DNA from: Thermoplasmata archaeon
Lineage (GTDB): Archaea; Thermoplasmatota; Thermoplasmata; Lutacidiplasmatales; UBA184
DNA length: 58,260 nucleotides
Direction: 5' to 3'
Assembly: GCA_027315455.1 (NCBI GenBank)
Contig: DAHUXZ010000011.1
Span: 1 to 58,260 of the forward strand
Below are positions 17,656 to 27,710 of the stretch, one piece after another. Each line of letters opens with the position of its first letter. Within the stretch, counting starts at the first letter, position 1. A model generated the notes under the pieces. It ran no database searches. It was not told the DNA's origin and was given only the letters and a program-made list of their open reading frames with translations. The position numbers were made by a program, and so were the translations under genes.

Positions 17656-18186
17656 ATGGTCCTCGCGCCCCTCGAGACCGCGTGGATGATCCCCGCCGCC
17701 ATCGCGGTATGCGGGATCGTCTTCCTCGGCGACGCGGCCGCCGAAGGCGGCGCCCGGTCCCACGGCGTCGCCACGTTCCTCCTGAACTTCATCTCCCTCC
17801 CCATCGGCGGCGGGACCTTCTTCCTCGGGGCGCTGGACGCCTACGGACAGGGAGGACTCACGGTCGCCACCGGCGCGGCGATGGGGGCCGGCGCCATCCT
17901 CATCGGGCGATCCCTCCGCGAAATCCCGTGGACGGCCGCGGTCAGTCTCGCTGCCGCCGCGGCGGCGGGCTGGCTCTTGCTCACCCACTTCCCCAGCGCG
18001 CCCACGCTTCCGTTCGTCCTCGGCGGGTCCGCGGTCGTCTTCGGGCTGGTCTTCGGCGTGCTCTACCTGATCGAGCTCCCGTTCCGTCTGGCCGGCCTCA
18101 TCGCGCTTCCCCGCCCGTTCCTCGTCGCCCTCGGGGCCGGCTGCCTGGTCATCGCGACCTACCTTGGCTGGCCGCTCCTGGGCTAG
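17656..18186 (+). CDS. Integral membrane protein downstream of Usp
   Basis: 176 residues with about six hydrophobic segments (for example AWMIPAAIAVCGIVFLGDAA, VVFGLVFGVLYLIELPFRLA, LVALGAGCLVIATYLGWPLL). AGGTGG before the ATG is a ribosome binding site. The 23-bp spacing from the stress-protein stop suggests a shared transcript, so it may be regulated with the stress response. No transporter or enzyme motif is visible. Confidence 0.8.
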   Translation: MVLAPLETAWMIPAAIAVCGIVFLGDAAAEGGARSHGVATFLLNFISLPIGGGTFFLGALDAYGQGGLTVATGAAMGAGAILIGRSLREIPWTAAVSLAAAAAAGWLLLTHFPSAPTLPFVLGGSAVVFGLVFGVLYLIELPFRLAGLIALPRPFLVALGAGCLVIATYLGWPLLG

Positions 18187-18418
18187 CGTCGGCGGACGCC
18201 CCCCAAGGGGCGCGCGAGATCGCCCGCCCCGACTCGAGGGCTCGGGTCGTGCGTCCGTCGGACGAGTTCCCGTACCGATCGAACGCGTCATCCCCCGGAT
18301 CCGCGCGGTGTTCGCCCCCCCGCGCGGCGGTGGGCCCTTGGGTGCGGGTCGAGCGCGACCGCGGCGCTCGGGGAAAGAGGTCCGCCGTAGCGGAGGGCGG
18401 CCGCGTTCCGACGGCGGC

Positions 18419-20524
18419 TCACGGCCCCGCGGACGGCACCCGCCCCTCGGGGACGAGCGGGAGCGAGCGGCACCGCACCCCGGTCGCATCGAAGATCGCG
18501 TTGGCGATGGCGGGCGCGACCGCGATCATCGGGCTCTCCCCGGCCCCCGCCGAAGGGAACTCCCGGTCGTCGACGAGATCGACCTCGATGCGGGGAAGGT
18601 CGAGGAACCGCGGAACCCGGTACTCCGAAAGACGGGCGTTCTTCACGCCGGCGCTCGTGAAGTGCACGGCCTCGAACAGCGCCCCCCCGAGCGCCATCCC
18701 GTGGGCGCCTTCGACCTGGCTGCGAAGATTGTCGGGATGGACGATCGCCCCCGCCTCGAACGCGCTGACGAGGCGCTCGACGCGCAGGCGCCGGTCGCCA
18801 TCGACCGAGACCTCCGCGATGGTGGCGATGCGACCGCCCTTCTCGTAGCCCGCGGCGAGCCCCCACCCCCGGCCCGGGCACTGCGTCCGCGTGGCCCATC
18901 CCGCCCGTTCCGCGGCCCGGTAAAGGACCCGGAGGAGGCGGGGGTCGTCGAGGTTCCGTTCGCGGAACGCGAGCGGGTCGAGGCCGGACGCCCGGGCGAG
19001 CTCGTCCACGGCCGACTCCCGAGCGAAGGTGTTCGGGTTCGCCGCGAGCGCCCGGTACGAGCCCTGGGGCAGCGGAGAGTCGGCGAGGACGTTCCGCACG
19101 CGTCGGTTCGGGACCCGGTACGGCCCGAGGAGCGAGGCGGACCCGCCGTTCACGTTGAAAAACTCCCACGCAACGAGCCGTCCCGAGCGGTCCACCGCCG
19201 CGCGCACATCGACCAGCGACATCGGCCGGAAGTAGCCGTGGCGGAACTCCTCCTCACGGTCGAACGCGACCCGCACGGGCCGCCCCGCGGCTCGCGCGAG
19301 CCGCGCGGCCGCGATCGCGACCGCCCCGCCGTGCTTGCCGCCGAACCCGGAGCCCGTCGGAGGCACGATCACCCGGACGTCGGTCTCCGGTACGCCGAGC
19401 GCCCGCGCCGCCTCCGAACGGACGCGGAACGGGGTCTGGGTCCCGACCCAGATCGTCGCCCGGTCGCCGGTCCACTCGGCGAGAGCGCAGTGCGGCTCGA
19501 GCGGGACGTGGGCGACGTACGCCGAGCGGTACGTCGCCTCGAGCCGCACCGGCGCCGCGGCGAACGCCGCATCGACGTCCCCGGCCGCATCCTCCTCGCG
19601 GTCCCACTCATCCCCCGTGGACGGATGGGACCGCAGGTACCCTTCGATCTCCGCCTCCCCCGGAAGCTGGGACGCCGTCCACTCGACGGGAAGCTGCCGC
19701 AGGAGGGCCCGCGCGGCCCCTGCGCTCCCGGCGACCGCGCCGACGAACTCGCCCTCCCGGACGACCCGCGCCTCTCCCTCGGGGGGTGGAAGGTCCCCCA
19801 GGGAGCGGATCCTCGCCCCGTGGGTCGGCGGCCAGAGGATGGCGCCGTGAAGCATACCGGGTCGGGAGAGGTCCGAGCCGAACCGCCGCTCACCGGTGAC
19901 GTACTCTTCCGCGAGAGGGTCGATCGTCGCCCGGCCGGCCCGGCTCCACCCGGTGGGCCGGCCCGGCGCGGTTTGGCCGTCGGCCGAGACGAGCCGGCGC
20001 TCCCCGGCGACGAGCTCGCCGTAGGATATCGCAGGGGACCGGCCGGCGAGCCATACCTCCCCCTCGTCGGCGTCCACCTCCGAGGGGTCGCACTCGAGGC
20101 GGGCGGCGGCGATCGCCCGCAGCTCGCCGAGGGCCCGCGCGGCCGCCGAGGCGAGTGCCGGGGCGGCGTCGGGCATCGAGCGGCTTCCGAACGTGCCGAT
20201 GTCCCACGGGCAGAGGTCTGTGTCGCCCATGACGAGCTCGACCCGGCCGACCGGTACGCGCAGCTCCTCGGCCACGACGAGGGCGAGCGCGGTCCGCGTC
20301 CCCTGACCGACCTCGACCTTGCCCGAGAAGGCCCGGACCCGTCCATCGATCCCGATGTGCAGCCACGCGCCGCCATGGGGCGGTTGCCAGCCGCCGGGGC
20401 CGGGGGGCGCGCGGTCCCGCGGCGGCTGGAGCGCGACGAGGCCACCGCCGAGGAGGTCGAAGTACTCCCGTTCCCCGGCCGGGGTCCGGTCCCACGGACG
20501 GCGAGGGCGCGGAAGTTCGCTCAC
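18419..20524 (-). CDS. Molybdenum hydroxylase large subunit (xanthine dehydrogenase/isoquinoline 1-oxidoreductase type)
   Basis: About 701 residues binding the molybdopterin cofactor. Recognisable blocks: FSGKVEVGQGTRTALALVVA, as in IorB/nicotinate-dehydrogenase-type subunits; DVRVIVPPTGSGFGGKHGG; SYRALAANPNTFARESAVDE, near the usual active-site Arg; and GAGESPMIAVAPAIANAIFD, which holds the catalytic Glu equivalent to 'GVGE'. It should hydroxylate an aromatic or aldehyde substrate with water as oxygen source, passing electrons to the iron-sulfur subunit encoded just upstream. The GTG start overlaps the stop of that gene (GTGA). No FAD subunit gene is nearby, which favours the two-subunit IorAB-like class. 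Substrate unknown. Confidence 0.88.
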   Translation of the reverse strand: MSELPRPRRPWDRTPAGEREYFDLLGGGLVALQPPRDRAPPGPGGWQPPHGGAWLHIGIDGRVRAFSGKVEVGQGTRTALALVVAEELRVPVGRVELVMGDTDLCPWDIGTFGSRSMPDAAPALASAAARALGELRAIAAARLECDPSEVDADEGEVWLAGRSPAISYGELVAGERRLVSADGQTAPGRPTGWSRAGRATIDPLAEEYVTGERRFGSDLSRPGMLHGAILWPPTHGARIRSLGDLPPPEGEARVVREGEFVGAVAGSAGAARALLRQLPVEWTASQLPGEAEIEGYLRSHPSTGDEWDREEDAAGDVDAAFAAAPVRLEATYRSAYVAHVPLEPHCALAEWTGDRATIWVGTQTPFRVRSEAARALGVPETDVRVIVPPTGSGFGGKHGGAVAIAAARLARAAGRPVRVAFDREEEFRHGYFRPMSLVDVRAAVDRSGRLVAWEFFNVNGGSASLLGPYRVPNRRVRNVLADSPLPQGSYRALAANPNTFARESAVDELARASGLDPLAFRERNLDDPRLLRVLYRAAERAGWATRTQCPGRGWGLAAGYEKGGRIATIAEVSVDGDRRLRVERLVSAFEAGAIVHPDNLRSQVEGAHGMALGGALFEAVHFTSAGVKNARLSEYRVPRFLDLPRIEVDLVDDREFPSAGAGESPMIAVAPAIANAIFDATGVRCRSLPLVPEGRVPSAGP

Positions 20525-21066
20525 AACGGCTCCCCGTTCTCCCGCGCGCGCACCGCCGCTCGCTCGACCGCGTCCAGGATCCTCCCGTAGCCGCAGCAGC
20601 GGCAGAGATTGCCGTTGAGCGCCCCGGCGATCTCCGCGCGGGTCGGCTCGGGCCGCTCGCGGAGGAACGCGGTCGCGCGGAGCACCATTCCGGGCGTGCA
20701 GTAGCCGCACTGGTACGCGCCGATCTCGGCGAACGCACGCTGGACCGCCGTAAGGCCCGACGCTCCCCGCAGCCCCTCGATGGTGGTGATCTCGGCGCCC
20801 GCGACCTCGCCTAGCGTGAGTCGGCAGGCGAGGGCGGCGGCTCCGCGCACGAGCACCGTGCAGGCGCCGCACTCTCCCTCGCCGCACCCGTACTTCGTCC
20901 CGGTGAGGCCGAGCTCGGAGCGGAGGATGCGAAGCAGCGTGCGGTCCGGTAGGGTGGGGACCTCATGGACCGTACCGTTGACCCGAAGTGAGGTCACCCC
21001 GTGGACCCTCGTCACGGTCGCCCCCGCCGGCCCGGCGGCCGCGCCGTCGCGGCGACGGCGCACCAT
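20521..21066 (-). CDS. Molybdenum hydroxylase [2Fe-2S] small subunit
   Basis: About 181 residues. The N-terminal ferredoxin-like domain has the plant-type cluster motif YGCGEGECGACTVLV, with its fourth Cys at LACRLTL; the C-terminal helical domain has QCGYCTPGMV and LCRCCGYGRIL, binding the second cluster. It carries electrons from the molybdenum centre of the partner subunit to an acceptor, probably in the membrane or cytochrome c-like. The fourth motif is CRCCGY instead of the usual CRCTGY. ATG 21066 gives a 17-residue Arg/Ala-rich extension; GTG 21015 (TRVHGVTSLRVNG) is an equally good start. It is the first gene of a coupled pair with the large subunit. Confidence 0.9.
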   Translation of the reverse strand: MVRRRRDGAAAGPAGATVTRVHGVTSLRVNGTVHEVPTLPDRTLLRILRSELGLTGTKYGCGEGECGACTVLVRGAAALACRLTLGEVAGAEITTIEGLRGASGLTAVQRAFAEIGAYQCGYCTPGMVLRATAFLRERPEPTRAEIAGALNGNLCRCCGYGRILDAVERAAVRARENGEPL

Positions 21067-21184
21067 CGCGCCCGCCGCCCGCCGGCAGGGGGCCCACGGC
21101 CCGCGCCCGAACGCGCTCGGAAACGTTCTCGTGGGCCGACGTGCGCGGGCGTCGCGGTCATGGGGCCGATCCGGCCGGTCGCTC

Positions 21185-22021
21185 CTACCCGCCCGGCGGG
21201 GACCGGTCAAAGGAGGGGCGACGCCCGGTATGCACGCGCAGGAAGTCGAGCACCGTAACCCACGCGTCGTGCGCCGCGTCGGGTCGGTAGGTGGGTCGGG
21301 TATCGTTGAAGAACGCGTGCGGCGCGCCGGGATAGATGCGGTGGGTGAAGGAGATGCCGAGCCGCCGGGCGGCCCCCTCCAGCGCGGGGACCGTGTCGGT
21401 GATCCGCGCATCCTCCCCGCCGTAGAGGCCGAGGAGCGGGCAGCGCACCCTCGGAAGGTCGTCCGCCGGGGGGGAGCTCCCGTAGAAGATGACGGCGGCG
21501 GCGAGCCGGGGGTCGAGCGTGGCGAGGCGACCGCTCATGCCTCCGCCGAAGCAGAACCCGACGGACGTGACCTTGTCGGGGTCGACCGTGGGAAGACCCC
21601 TCAGGTACTCGGCCACGCCCACGAGGTCCTCGGCGAAACGCGCGTGCTCCGCGGGGTCCTGGATGCGGCCGAGGGCCTCGAGGAGCCTTCGCTCGCCTTC
21701 CGGTCGCTCGAGGATGCTGGCCCGCACCCGCGCCGGGTCGCGCTGCACCTCGGGAGGGAGCGAACGGAGGAACGCGAACCCCGAGGCGACGGCGGCCGGG
21801 GTGAGAAGGCTCTGGATCTCTCCCGTGAAGAGGTTCGGCGCGAGGGCCACGAACCCCTCGGCGGCGAACCGACGCGCGACGTCCTGGATGTGGCGGTCCG
21901 GTCCGAAGATCTCGTGGATGACGATCACCGCCGGCCGCCGCCCGGCGGCCTCGGGCACGGCGAGGTAGCCCTCCATCGTACGGCGGGGAAGCGGGATCTC
22001 CAAGCGGGTCGGCGCAGCCAT
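21185..22021 (-). CDS. Dienelactone hydrolase family protein
   Basis: A 278-residue alpha/beta hydrolase. Family marks: VIVIHEIFGPDRHIQDVARR, the conserved Glu/Phe-Gly loop; the nucleophile elbow GFCFGGGMSG with Cys; an Asp in YGGEDARI; and the catalytic His in YPGAPHAFFND. Such enzymes open dienelactones in chloroaromatic and related ring-cleavage pathways but often act on other lactones or esters. It lies 118 bp upstream of the molybdenum hydroxylase genes on the same strand, so all three may act on one aromatic or heterocyclic compound. That pathway link is inference. A ~30-residue helical insert after TGEIQSLLTP differs from the smallest family members. Confidence 0.88.
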   Translation of the reverse strand: MAAPTRLEIPLPRRTMEGYLAVPEAAGRRPAVIVIHEIFGPDRHIQDVARRFAAEGFVALAPNLFTGEIQSLLTPAAVASGFAFLRSLPPEVQRDPARVRASILERPEGERRLLEALGRIQDPAEHARFAEDLVGVAEYLRGLPTVDPDKVTSVGFCFGGGMSGRLATLDPRLAAAVIFYGSSPPADDLPRVRCPLLGLYGGEDARITDTVPALEGAARRLGISFTHRIYPGAPHAFFNDTRPTYRPDAAHDAWVTVLDFLRVHTGRRPSFDRSPPGG

Positions 22022-22156
22022 GGCGGGGCCATCCGGCAGCGGAAGATGAGCGCTTCGCGGCTCGGCCCGCTCTTGGCGGAGGGGACCGACCGCGACCGGG
22101 GGACCGTGCCGGTGCGGGGTCGAGGCTTAACGCGGGTGAACTCGACTTGACTTCGA

Positions 22157-22164
22157 GCTTATCC
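22157..22164 (+). promoter_or_regulatory. TATA-like box for the cupredoxin gene
   Basis: GCTTATCC centred about 29 nt before the GTG at 22190, placing the transcription start at or next to the start codon (leaderless transcript). Confidence 0.5.
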
Positions 22165-22189
22165 GCCCTGCCCGGACAGTCGCCCGCGG

Positions 22190-22684
22190 GTGAAGGTCGT
22201 GCAGGACCAGCGCTGGTACAACGTCGTCGCCGGGCTTCTGATCGTGGGCGTTCTGGCCGTGAGCGGGGTCGCGTTCTACCTGGCCTCGATCTCGCCGCCC
22301 GCGAGCGGAGGTGCGGCCTCGGGCGGGGGCCCGGCCTACGTCAACCTCACGATCGCGGTCAACCCGGTCAACGGGCTCGACCAGTACTTCCCGGCCAACT
22401 TCACGGTCCCGAGCGGGGTGCCGGTCGTCATCACGATCACCAACTACGACACCGGCATCAACAACGTCACGGGCATGCCGGCCGGAACGTCGCACACGTT
22501 CACGATCCCGAAGCTCGGGATCAGCGAGGCCGTCCCGGCCGCGATCGGAGACAACGTCCCGTCGGTGACGAGCTACACGATCACGTTCCCCGCGGGCCAG
22601 TACACCTGGCTGTGCGAGGCGCCCTGCGACCCCAACTCGATGGCCGCGCCCGGCTACATGAGCGGGACGGTCTCCGCGATCTGA
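22190..22684 (+). CDS. Membrane-anchored cupredoxin with atypical Cys/Met site
   Basis: A 164-residue protein with one N-terminal anchor helix (VVAGLLIVGVLAVSGVAFYL) and an extracellular Greek-key beta domain (FTVPSGVPVVITITNYD). The first metal-site strand has His102 (GTSHTFTIPKLG). The C-terminal loop reads TWLCEAPCDPNSMAAPGYMS, with Cys142, Cys146, Met151 and Met157. The C-x3-C spacing resembles the CuA site of cytochrome c oxidase subunit II, but the His expected four residues after the second Cys is Ser150. It is probably an electron carrier or copper-binding protein on the outer face of the membrane. The GTG start is supported by a TATA-like box about 30 nt upstream. Confidence 0.8.
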   Translation: MKVVQDQRWYNVVAGLLIVGVLAVSGVAFYLASISPPASGGAASGGGPAYVNLTIAVNPVNGLDQYFPANFTVPSGVPVVITITNYDTGINNVTGMPAGTSHTFTIPKLGISEAVPAAIGDNVPSVTSYTITFPAGQYTWLCEAPCDPNSMAAPGYMSGTVSAI

Positions 22685-22741
22685 GCTCGACCCGCACGTC
22701 GCTCCCGCCTCATCGCGGCCGGTCCCCCGCCGGCGTGGCCG

Positions 22742-25700
22742 TCAGACCTGCGGCCGACGCCGGGGCACGGGTGCGGAACCCGACCGGCGGCGCCACCCCA
22801 CCGTGAGGAGAAGCGCCGCGACGGTGCCGGCGACCAGCCCGCCGAGGAACGGCAGGATCGGCGGGACCCCCGCCGGTCCCCCCGTCGAGGCCGGGGCCGG
22901 AAGCAGGATTACGACCGTGGCGTTCGCCGTGGCCGCCTGCTGGACGGCGTCCACCACCCGGACGGAGACCGGGTAAACACCGGCCGTCGTGGGGATGCAG
23001 GAGAACGCGGGTCGGGACCCGACGGCCGCGCATCCGGCGGGGAGACCTGACCAGACGAGAGAGTAGGGCGGGACGCCCCCGGTCACGTTCGCGCTCACCG
23101 TGACGGCCGCCCCCAGCACGGCAGGGAGGGGGATGATCGAGATCGAGAGTCCGAGGGGCGGGGGGAGCACGGCCCAGTTGGCCGTGGCGGTCGCCCAGTC
23201 CCCACCGGTGTCCGTCACGTTGACGGTTGCCGTACCCGAAGTGGGGGCGGCCGCCACGCACGACAGGGCGGCGGAGTCCACCGGCGCGCACCCCGCGGGG
23301 AGCCCGCTCCAGAGGAACTTGAACGGTGGGCTGCCCCCCGACACGGTCGCGTCGAAGTAGATCGGCTGCCGGAGGGCCGCGGGGACCGGGGCCGCGGAGA
23401 GCCCGACGCGCAGCGGGGCCGGCGGGGTCCCGACCAGGACGACGAACGGGGTGGCCTGGGCCGTCGTCCCGGCGGCGTCGGTGACCCCGACCGTCAGGGT
23501 AAAGCGGCCCGCGACCGCGAAGAGATGGGTTCCGTTCGCGAACGCTCCCTGCGTCCCGTCGCCGAAGGACCAGAGGTAGGTGAACGGCGCCTCTCCGCCG
23601 CTCTCCACGGCACGGACCGCGACGCTCAGGGGGGCGGGTCCGCTCGCGGGGGTCACGTTCGCCGCGAGGACCAGCACCGGGAAGACGGTGATCACGGTCG
23701 TGGCGCTCGCGTTCCCTCCGGTCGGGTCGAGCGCCAGGAGCGTCACAGAGTACGCCCCGTCGGCGAGGTAGGTGTGGACGGGCGACGGCAGGGAGCTCGA
23801 GGCTCCGTCGCCGAAGCTCCATGAGTACGCGCACGGCCCCGTTCCTCCGCCGACGCCGGCCGAGAAGTTCACGATGAGCGGGGCATCCCCCCGGGTCGGG
23901 CGGGATCCAAGGGTGAGGTCCATCGGTGGAGCCGAGACCACCACGAGGAGGGACGAGAGCGCCACCGAGCCGAGGCCATCGGTCACGCGGAGCACGGCCC
24001 GGTACGTCCCGGCCGAGGCGTAGGTGTGGTCCGGCGAGGTCGACCCGTTCGCGGCCGCCCCGTCGCCGAACGTCCAGCGGTACGCATACGGGGCGCTCCC
24101 TCCGGCGGCGGTAGCCGCGAACCGCACCGGTAGCGGGGCTCCCCCCGAGGTAGCGTTGGCCCGCGCCAGGGCGGTGAGGTCGGAGGCGACCGCGAGGTCG
24201 ACCGCGGCGATCGCCCAGGCGCCCGTGGCGTCCGTGACGTTGAGGCGCGCGGTGAACCGCCCGGGCGTGGCGTAGCGGTGCGTGGCGGGGAGTCCGGCGG
24301 CGCTGCCGCCGTCCCCGGTGGACCAGGTGGACGTGAACGGAACGGCGCCCCCGGTGATCGTGGCGTTGAGGGTGACGTTCAGTGGCAGGGTCCCGAGCGT
24401 CGGCGAAGCCCCCGCGGACGCCCGGAACGGAGCCCCCTGGTAGGTCCAGGTCCCGGAACCACTCGCCCACCAGCCGCCGAAGACGACGACCTCTCGGTCC
24501 GCGACGTCGCTCGCGAACCCCCGCGTCCCCTCGGCCGGCGGCCCGACCGGCAGGGTCTCCTCGGTCCAGTTTCCGGCGTGGTACGTCCAGGTGTCGTTCA
24601 GGGCACTGCCCCACGCGGTCCCGCCGTACAGGAGGAGGTCGCCGGTAGACGGATCCTCGGCGAGGACCTCGCCACCCCGGGCGATCGGCTGCGGACCCTG
24701 GGTCAGGTTCTTCCAGGTCCCGTTGCGGTAGGCGAACGTGGTGTTGTCGAAGACCCAGTTCGAGCACCAGCCGTCGCACCCCCACGTTCCCCCGAAGAGG
24801 ATCACGTAGCCATCCACCGGGTCATCGGCGAGGACGCCGTCGCCGAGGCTCCCGGGGCTCGGCCCGCTCGCGGTCCGGTTCGTCCAGTTCCCGGACCGGA
24901 ACGACCAGATGTCGCTCCACGCGGTGAGCATCCCGAAAGGCTGGAACCCCCCGTAGAGCAGGACGTAGCCGTCCTCGGAGTCGTAGGTCATCGCGGCATC
25001 GTTGCGGGGCGGAGGCGCGACGGCCGTCGTCCGGTTGGTCCATACGCCAGCGCGGTACGACCAGGTGTCGTTCATCAGGCCCTGCCGGCCCGAGGCCGCC
25101 GCGCCGCCGAACAGCAGCACGTAGCCGTCCGCGGAATCGTAGGCCAGCGAGGCGCCCGAGCGCCCGGAGGGGGCGAGCGGGGGATGGATCTGGGTCCAGT
25201 TGCCGGCGAGATAGCTCCAGGTCTCGTTCTCCCCCGCCCCGGCCCCGAAGAGGAGGACGTAGCCATCGTACGCGTCGTAGGTCATCGCCTCGTCCGGTTG
25301 GGACGGCGGGGTCGCCGCGCCGACTGCGCTCGTCCACGAGCCGTTGACGAACGTCTCGGTGGTCAGGCACGCCGTGCCGCCGGCGTCATAGCCGCCGTAC
25401 GCGAGGAGGCGGTCGAGGGAGGCGTCATAGGTCTCCGCCGCCGCGAAGCGTGCGCACGGGTTCGAGGCGTTCGCTCCCGGGAACGTGATCCACCGCCCGT
25501 CGGCATACGCCCACGCGCCGGGAGTGCCGGTACCGCCGTGGGCCGAATCGTACCCGCTGTCGATCTGGACGTAACCATCGGTCGCATCATAGCCCGCGTT
25601 CGCCTGGTCTCGGGGAGTCGGCGCGCCCGTCAGGTCGGGAGTGAGGTTGAACCAGCGGCCGCCCCGGAACGCCCACGTGTCGTTGAACTCCTGGGCGGCG

Positions 25701-26572
25701 GCGCATCCGGGACAACCGCCGCCGTCCGGCGTGGAGGCGCCCCCGAAGAGGAGCACGTAACCGGCCCGCGGGTCGTCGACGAACGTCGCCCCGTAGCGGG
25801 GTCGAGGGGCGACCCCCGCCGTCGTCGAGACATTCCGCCATGTCCCGCGGGTGAACGTCCACACCCCGGGATGCGTGAGGCCGTTGTCGAGGACGACGTA
25901 GCCGTCCTCGGAGTCGTAGGTCATCGACGCGCCGCGCGACGCCGGGGGTGCCGGGGTGATGTTCAGCGGGGTCCAGGTGTCGTTCGAGAAGGTCCAGGTG
26001 TCGTTGAGGGGAGTGCCGCCGTTCGGGAGGCTGAACGGAATGATCCCTCCGTAGAGCACGAGACGGCCGTCGGCCCCATCGTAGACCATCTGGGCCTCGT
26101 CCGTCACCGGCGGCTCGGCGGAGGGGTGGAGCTCCTGCCACCCGACCGGCGAGTAGCGCCATGTCGTGGCCGCGGCGACGAGTACGGTGTAGCCGTCGGC
26201 GGCATCGTACGCCAGCACGGAAGAGGCTCCGGAAGGGATCTGCTGGCCCGCGCTCGAGTCCCACCAGCCGGACCGGTTCGACCCGGAGAGCGGGGAAACG
26301 GCCCGGGCGCTGCCGCAGGGTCCCGTGGACGGAAGGGGGCGAAGGCACGGGCGCGGGCCGAAGCCGGAAGAGCCGCCCGCGGTCGAGAGGGTGGCCTCCG
26401 CCCCAGTGGCTACGGCGGCGGAGACGAGCCGGTGGCCCGCGACCGCGAGAGGGGACGCGGGGGATGGCCCCAGGCCTGCTGCGGTCGCTCCGGATGGGAC
26501 GAGGAGCGTGGCCAGGACCAGAAGGGGAAGTAGGCCACCCGTGGACAGCCATCGGGCGTGGGAGCCGGCCAC
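22742..26572 (-). CDS. Giant Kelch/PKD surface protein
   Basis: About 1276 residues, the largest gene here. A signal segment ([19 protein letters not shown]) is followed by about eleven Kelch-type blades with signatures such as [25 protein letters not shown] and [14 protein letters not shown]. Four PKD domains ([40 protein letters not shown]) and two related beta domains with a conserved SGLPAGC come next. A C-terminal helix ([20 protein letters not shown]) plus RRR anchors it. It should form a long, N-glycosylated fibre-like surface protein; blade number may reflect internal duplication. Of the in-frame starts, the GTG at 26572 is preferred because a CTAATACG box lies about 28 nt upstream; TTG 26611 and GTG 26590 are alternatives. 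Confidence 0.88.
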   Translation of the reverse strand: MAGSHARWLSTGGLLPLLVLATLLVPSGATAAGLGPSPASPLAVAGHRLVSAAVATGAEATLSTAGGSSGFGPRPCLRPLPSTGPCGSARAVSPLSGSNRSGWWDSSAGQQIPSGASSVLAYDAADGYTVLVAAATTWRYSPVGWQELHPSAEPPVTDEAQMVYDGADGRLVLYGGIIPFSLPNGGTPLNDTWTFSNDTWTPLNITPAPPASRGASMTYDSEDGYVVLDNGLTHPGVWTFTRGTWRNVSTTAGVAPRPRYGATFVDDPRAGYVLLFGGASTPDGGGCPGCAAAQEFNDTWAFRGGRWFNLTPDLTGAPTPRDQANAGYDATDGYVQIDSGYDSAHGGTGTPGAWAYADGRWITFPGANASNPCARFAAAETYDASLDRLLAYGGYDAGGTACLTTETFVNGSWTSAVGAATPPSQPDEAMTYDAYDGYVLLFGAGAGENETWSYLAGNWTQIHPPLAPSGRSGASLAYDSADGYVLLFGGAAASGRQGLMNDTWSYRAGVWTNRTTAVAPPPRNDAAMTYDSEDGYVLLYGGFQPFGMLTAWSDIWSFRSGNWTNRTASGPSPGSLGDGVLADDPVDGYVILFGGTWGCDGWCSNWVFDNTTFAYRNGTWKNLTQGPQPIARGGEVLAEDPSTGDLLLYGGTAWGSALNDTWTYHAGNWTEETLPVGPPAEGTRGFASDVADREVVVFGGWWASGSGTWTYQGAPFRASAGASPTLGTLPLNVTLNATITGGAVPFTSTWSTGDGGSAAGLPATHRYATPGRFTARLNVTDATGAWAIAAVDLAVASDLTALARANATSGGAPLPVRFAATAAGGSAPYAYRWTFGDGAAANGSTSPDHTYASAGTYRAVLRVTDGLGSVALSSLLVVVSAPPMDLTLGSRPTRGDAPLIVNFSAGVGGGTGPCAYSWSFGDGASSSLPSPVHTYLADGAYSVTLLALDPTGGNASATTVITVFPVLVLAANVTPASGPAPLSVAVRAVESGGEAPFTYLWSFGDGTQGAFANGTHLFAVAGRFTLTVGVTDAAGTTAQATPFVVLVGTPPAPLRVGLSAAPVPAALRQPIYFDATVSGGSPPFKFLWSGLPAGCAPVDSAALSCVAAAPTSGTATVNVTDTGGDWATATANWAVLPPPLGLSISIIPLPAVLGAAVTVSANVTGGVPPYSLVWSGLPAGCAAVGSRPAFSCIPTTAGVYPVSVRVVDAVQQAATANATVVILLPAPASTGGPAGVPPILPFLGGLVAGTVAALLLTVGWRRRSGSAPVPRRRPQV

Positions 26573-26765
26573 GGCGCGTCCAAGCGCCACGGCCGTATTA
26601 GCCCGGGGCAAGTCCCGCGTGGGCGTCGCCGAGACGCGAGAGCCAGGTCAGCGGCGCCGAGGACGACCGGGCCCCAGGATGGGGGATAGGCCGCTTCCGA
26701 GGGACCTCCGGTGCCCCAGCCCGGGGGTTCCTCAGAGTAATGAGCCGGCTCGCCGTCTTAGAAGC

Positions 26766-27161
26766 GTGACGGACGCACCACCGGGGCGTGAGCTGCGGAG
26801 GCTATCCCGGGCCGAGGAACGGGTCATCGTGCACAAGGGCACCGAGTTCCCGTTCTCGGGAGAGTACCTCTACCACGATGCGGCCGGCACCTACTGCTGC
26901 CGGCGGTGCGGAGCACCGCTCTACGGCTCCGGCGACAAGTTCGACTCGGGGTGCGGGTGGCCCAGCTTCGATCGCGAAGTGCCCGGTGCCGTCCTCCGGC
27001 TTCCGGATGCGGACGGGGAACGGACGGAGATCCAGTGCGCCCGGTGCGGGGCCCACCTCGGCCACGTCTTTGAAGGGGAGCATCTCACCCCGCGCAACGT
27101 CCGCCACTGCGTGAACTCGATCTCGCTCGACTTCGCGCCGGAGTCTCCCGCTCCGCCCTAG
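26766..27161 (+). CDS. msrB: Peptide methionine-R-sulfoxide reductase MsrB
   Basis: A 131-residue cytoplasmic enzyme that reduces methionine-R-sulfoxide in damaged proteins. Seen: [20 protein letters not shown] at the start of the fold; zinc-ligand pairs in CRRCG and [22 protein letters not shown] with the probable resolving Cys; and the catalytic Cys in [14 protein letters not shown]. All expected residues are present and the length is typical. The GTG at 26766 is chosen because the fold starts soon after; the frame is open for about 147 codons upstream but Arg-rich. An AGTAATG box at about 26735 would make it nearly leaderless. Confidence 0.93.
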   Translation: MTDAPPGRELRRLSRAEERVIVHKGTEFPFSGEYLYHDAAGTYCCRRCGAPLYGSGDKFDSGCGWPSFDREVPGAVLRLPDADGERTEIQCARCGAHLGHVFEGEHLTPRNVRHCVNSISLDFAPESPAPP

Positions 27162-27465
27162 ACGGACGAAGCCTCTACCGACGCGCGCCGCCGCGAAGCG
27201 CGCACGCCGACCGCCGTCGGACGGCCCCGGTGCGAGCGGTGAAATGCATTCCCCGCTGCGGGAGCGCATGGCGCCGGATCCAGGGGGATCTCCGGTTCCG
27301 ATCGGCCCCCCCTTAAGAGGGCCGACGGAGGCCCCGCCGCCCCGGAAGGCCGTATCCTCGGGCTGTCGGTCGGGGGCGACTCCCTGCCCGGGGGCCCAAG
27401 GGGAGGGCTCCGGGCCCCGGGTGTGGTCCGGCGCCCAACCGCCACCGCTCCCCGGAGTGGCACCC
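27162..27465. other. Intergenic gap before a zinc-ribbon gene
   Basis: Contains a CTTAAG box near 27312-27317. The frame of the downstream gene is open back to an ATG at 27244, but that part is Pro/Gly-rich without motif and is more likely non-coding leader. Confidence 0.35.
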
Positions 27466-27666
27466 GTGCCTCCGCTCGTCCCGAGCCCCGAGGTCCCCTC
27501 GGAGGGGCGGCCGCCTCTTGTGGCCTGCCCGCGGTGCCGGCAGCTCACCCCGTCGTCCTCCGGACGATGCCTCCACTGTGGCGCACGGCTCGTGGCCCCG
27601 GCCGCGCCGGAAGAGGATGCGGAGGACGCGGAGGACGAGGACGATCGACCGCTCCCATCGGGCTGA
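27466..27666 (+). CDS. Small zinc-ribbon protein with acidic tail
   Basis: About 66 residues: a Pro-rich N-terminus, a zinc ribbon with two Cys pairs (VACPRCRQLTPSSSGRCLHC) and a strongly acidic end (EEDAEDAEDEDDRPL). The paired CxxC knuckles predict one structural zinc; the acidic tail suggests contact with a basic partner. GTG at 27466 is preceded by GGAG at a good distance; GTG 27457 or the ATG at 27244 are alternatives. Function unknown. Confidence 0.6.
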   Translation: MPPLVPSPEVPSEGRPPLVACPRCRQLTPSSSGRCLHCGARLVAPAAPEEDAEDAEDEDDRPLPSG

Positions 27667-27710
27667 GCGGCGGTGGGGACCGTCCGGTCTCAGTGGGGGG
27701 CGACCCTCCG

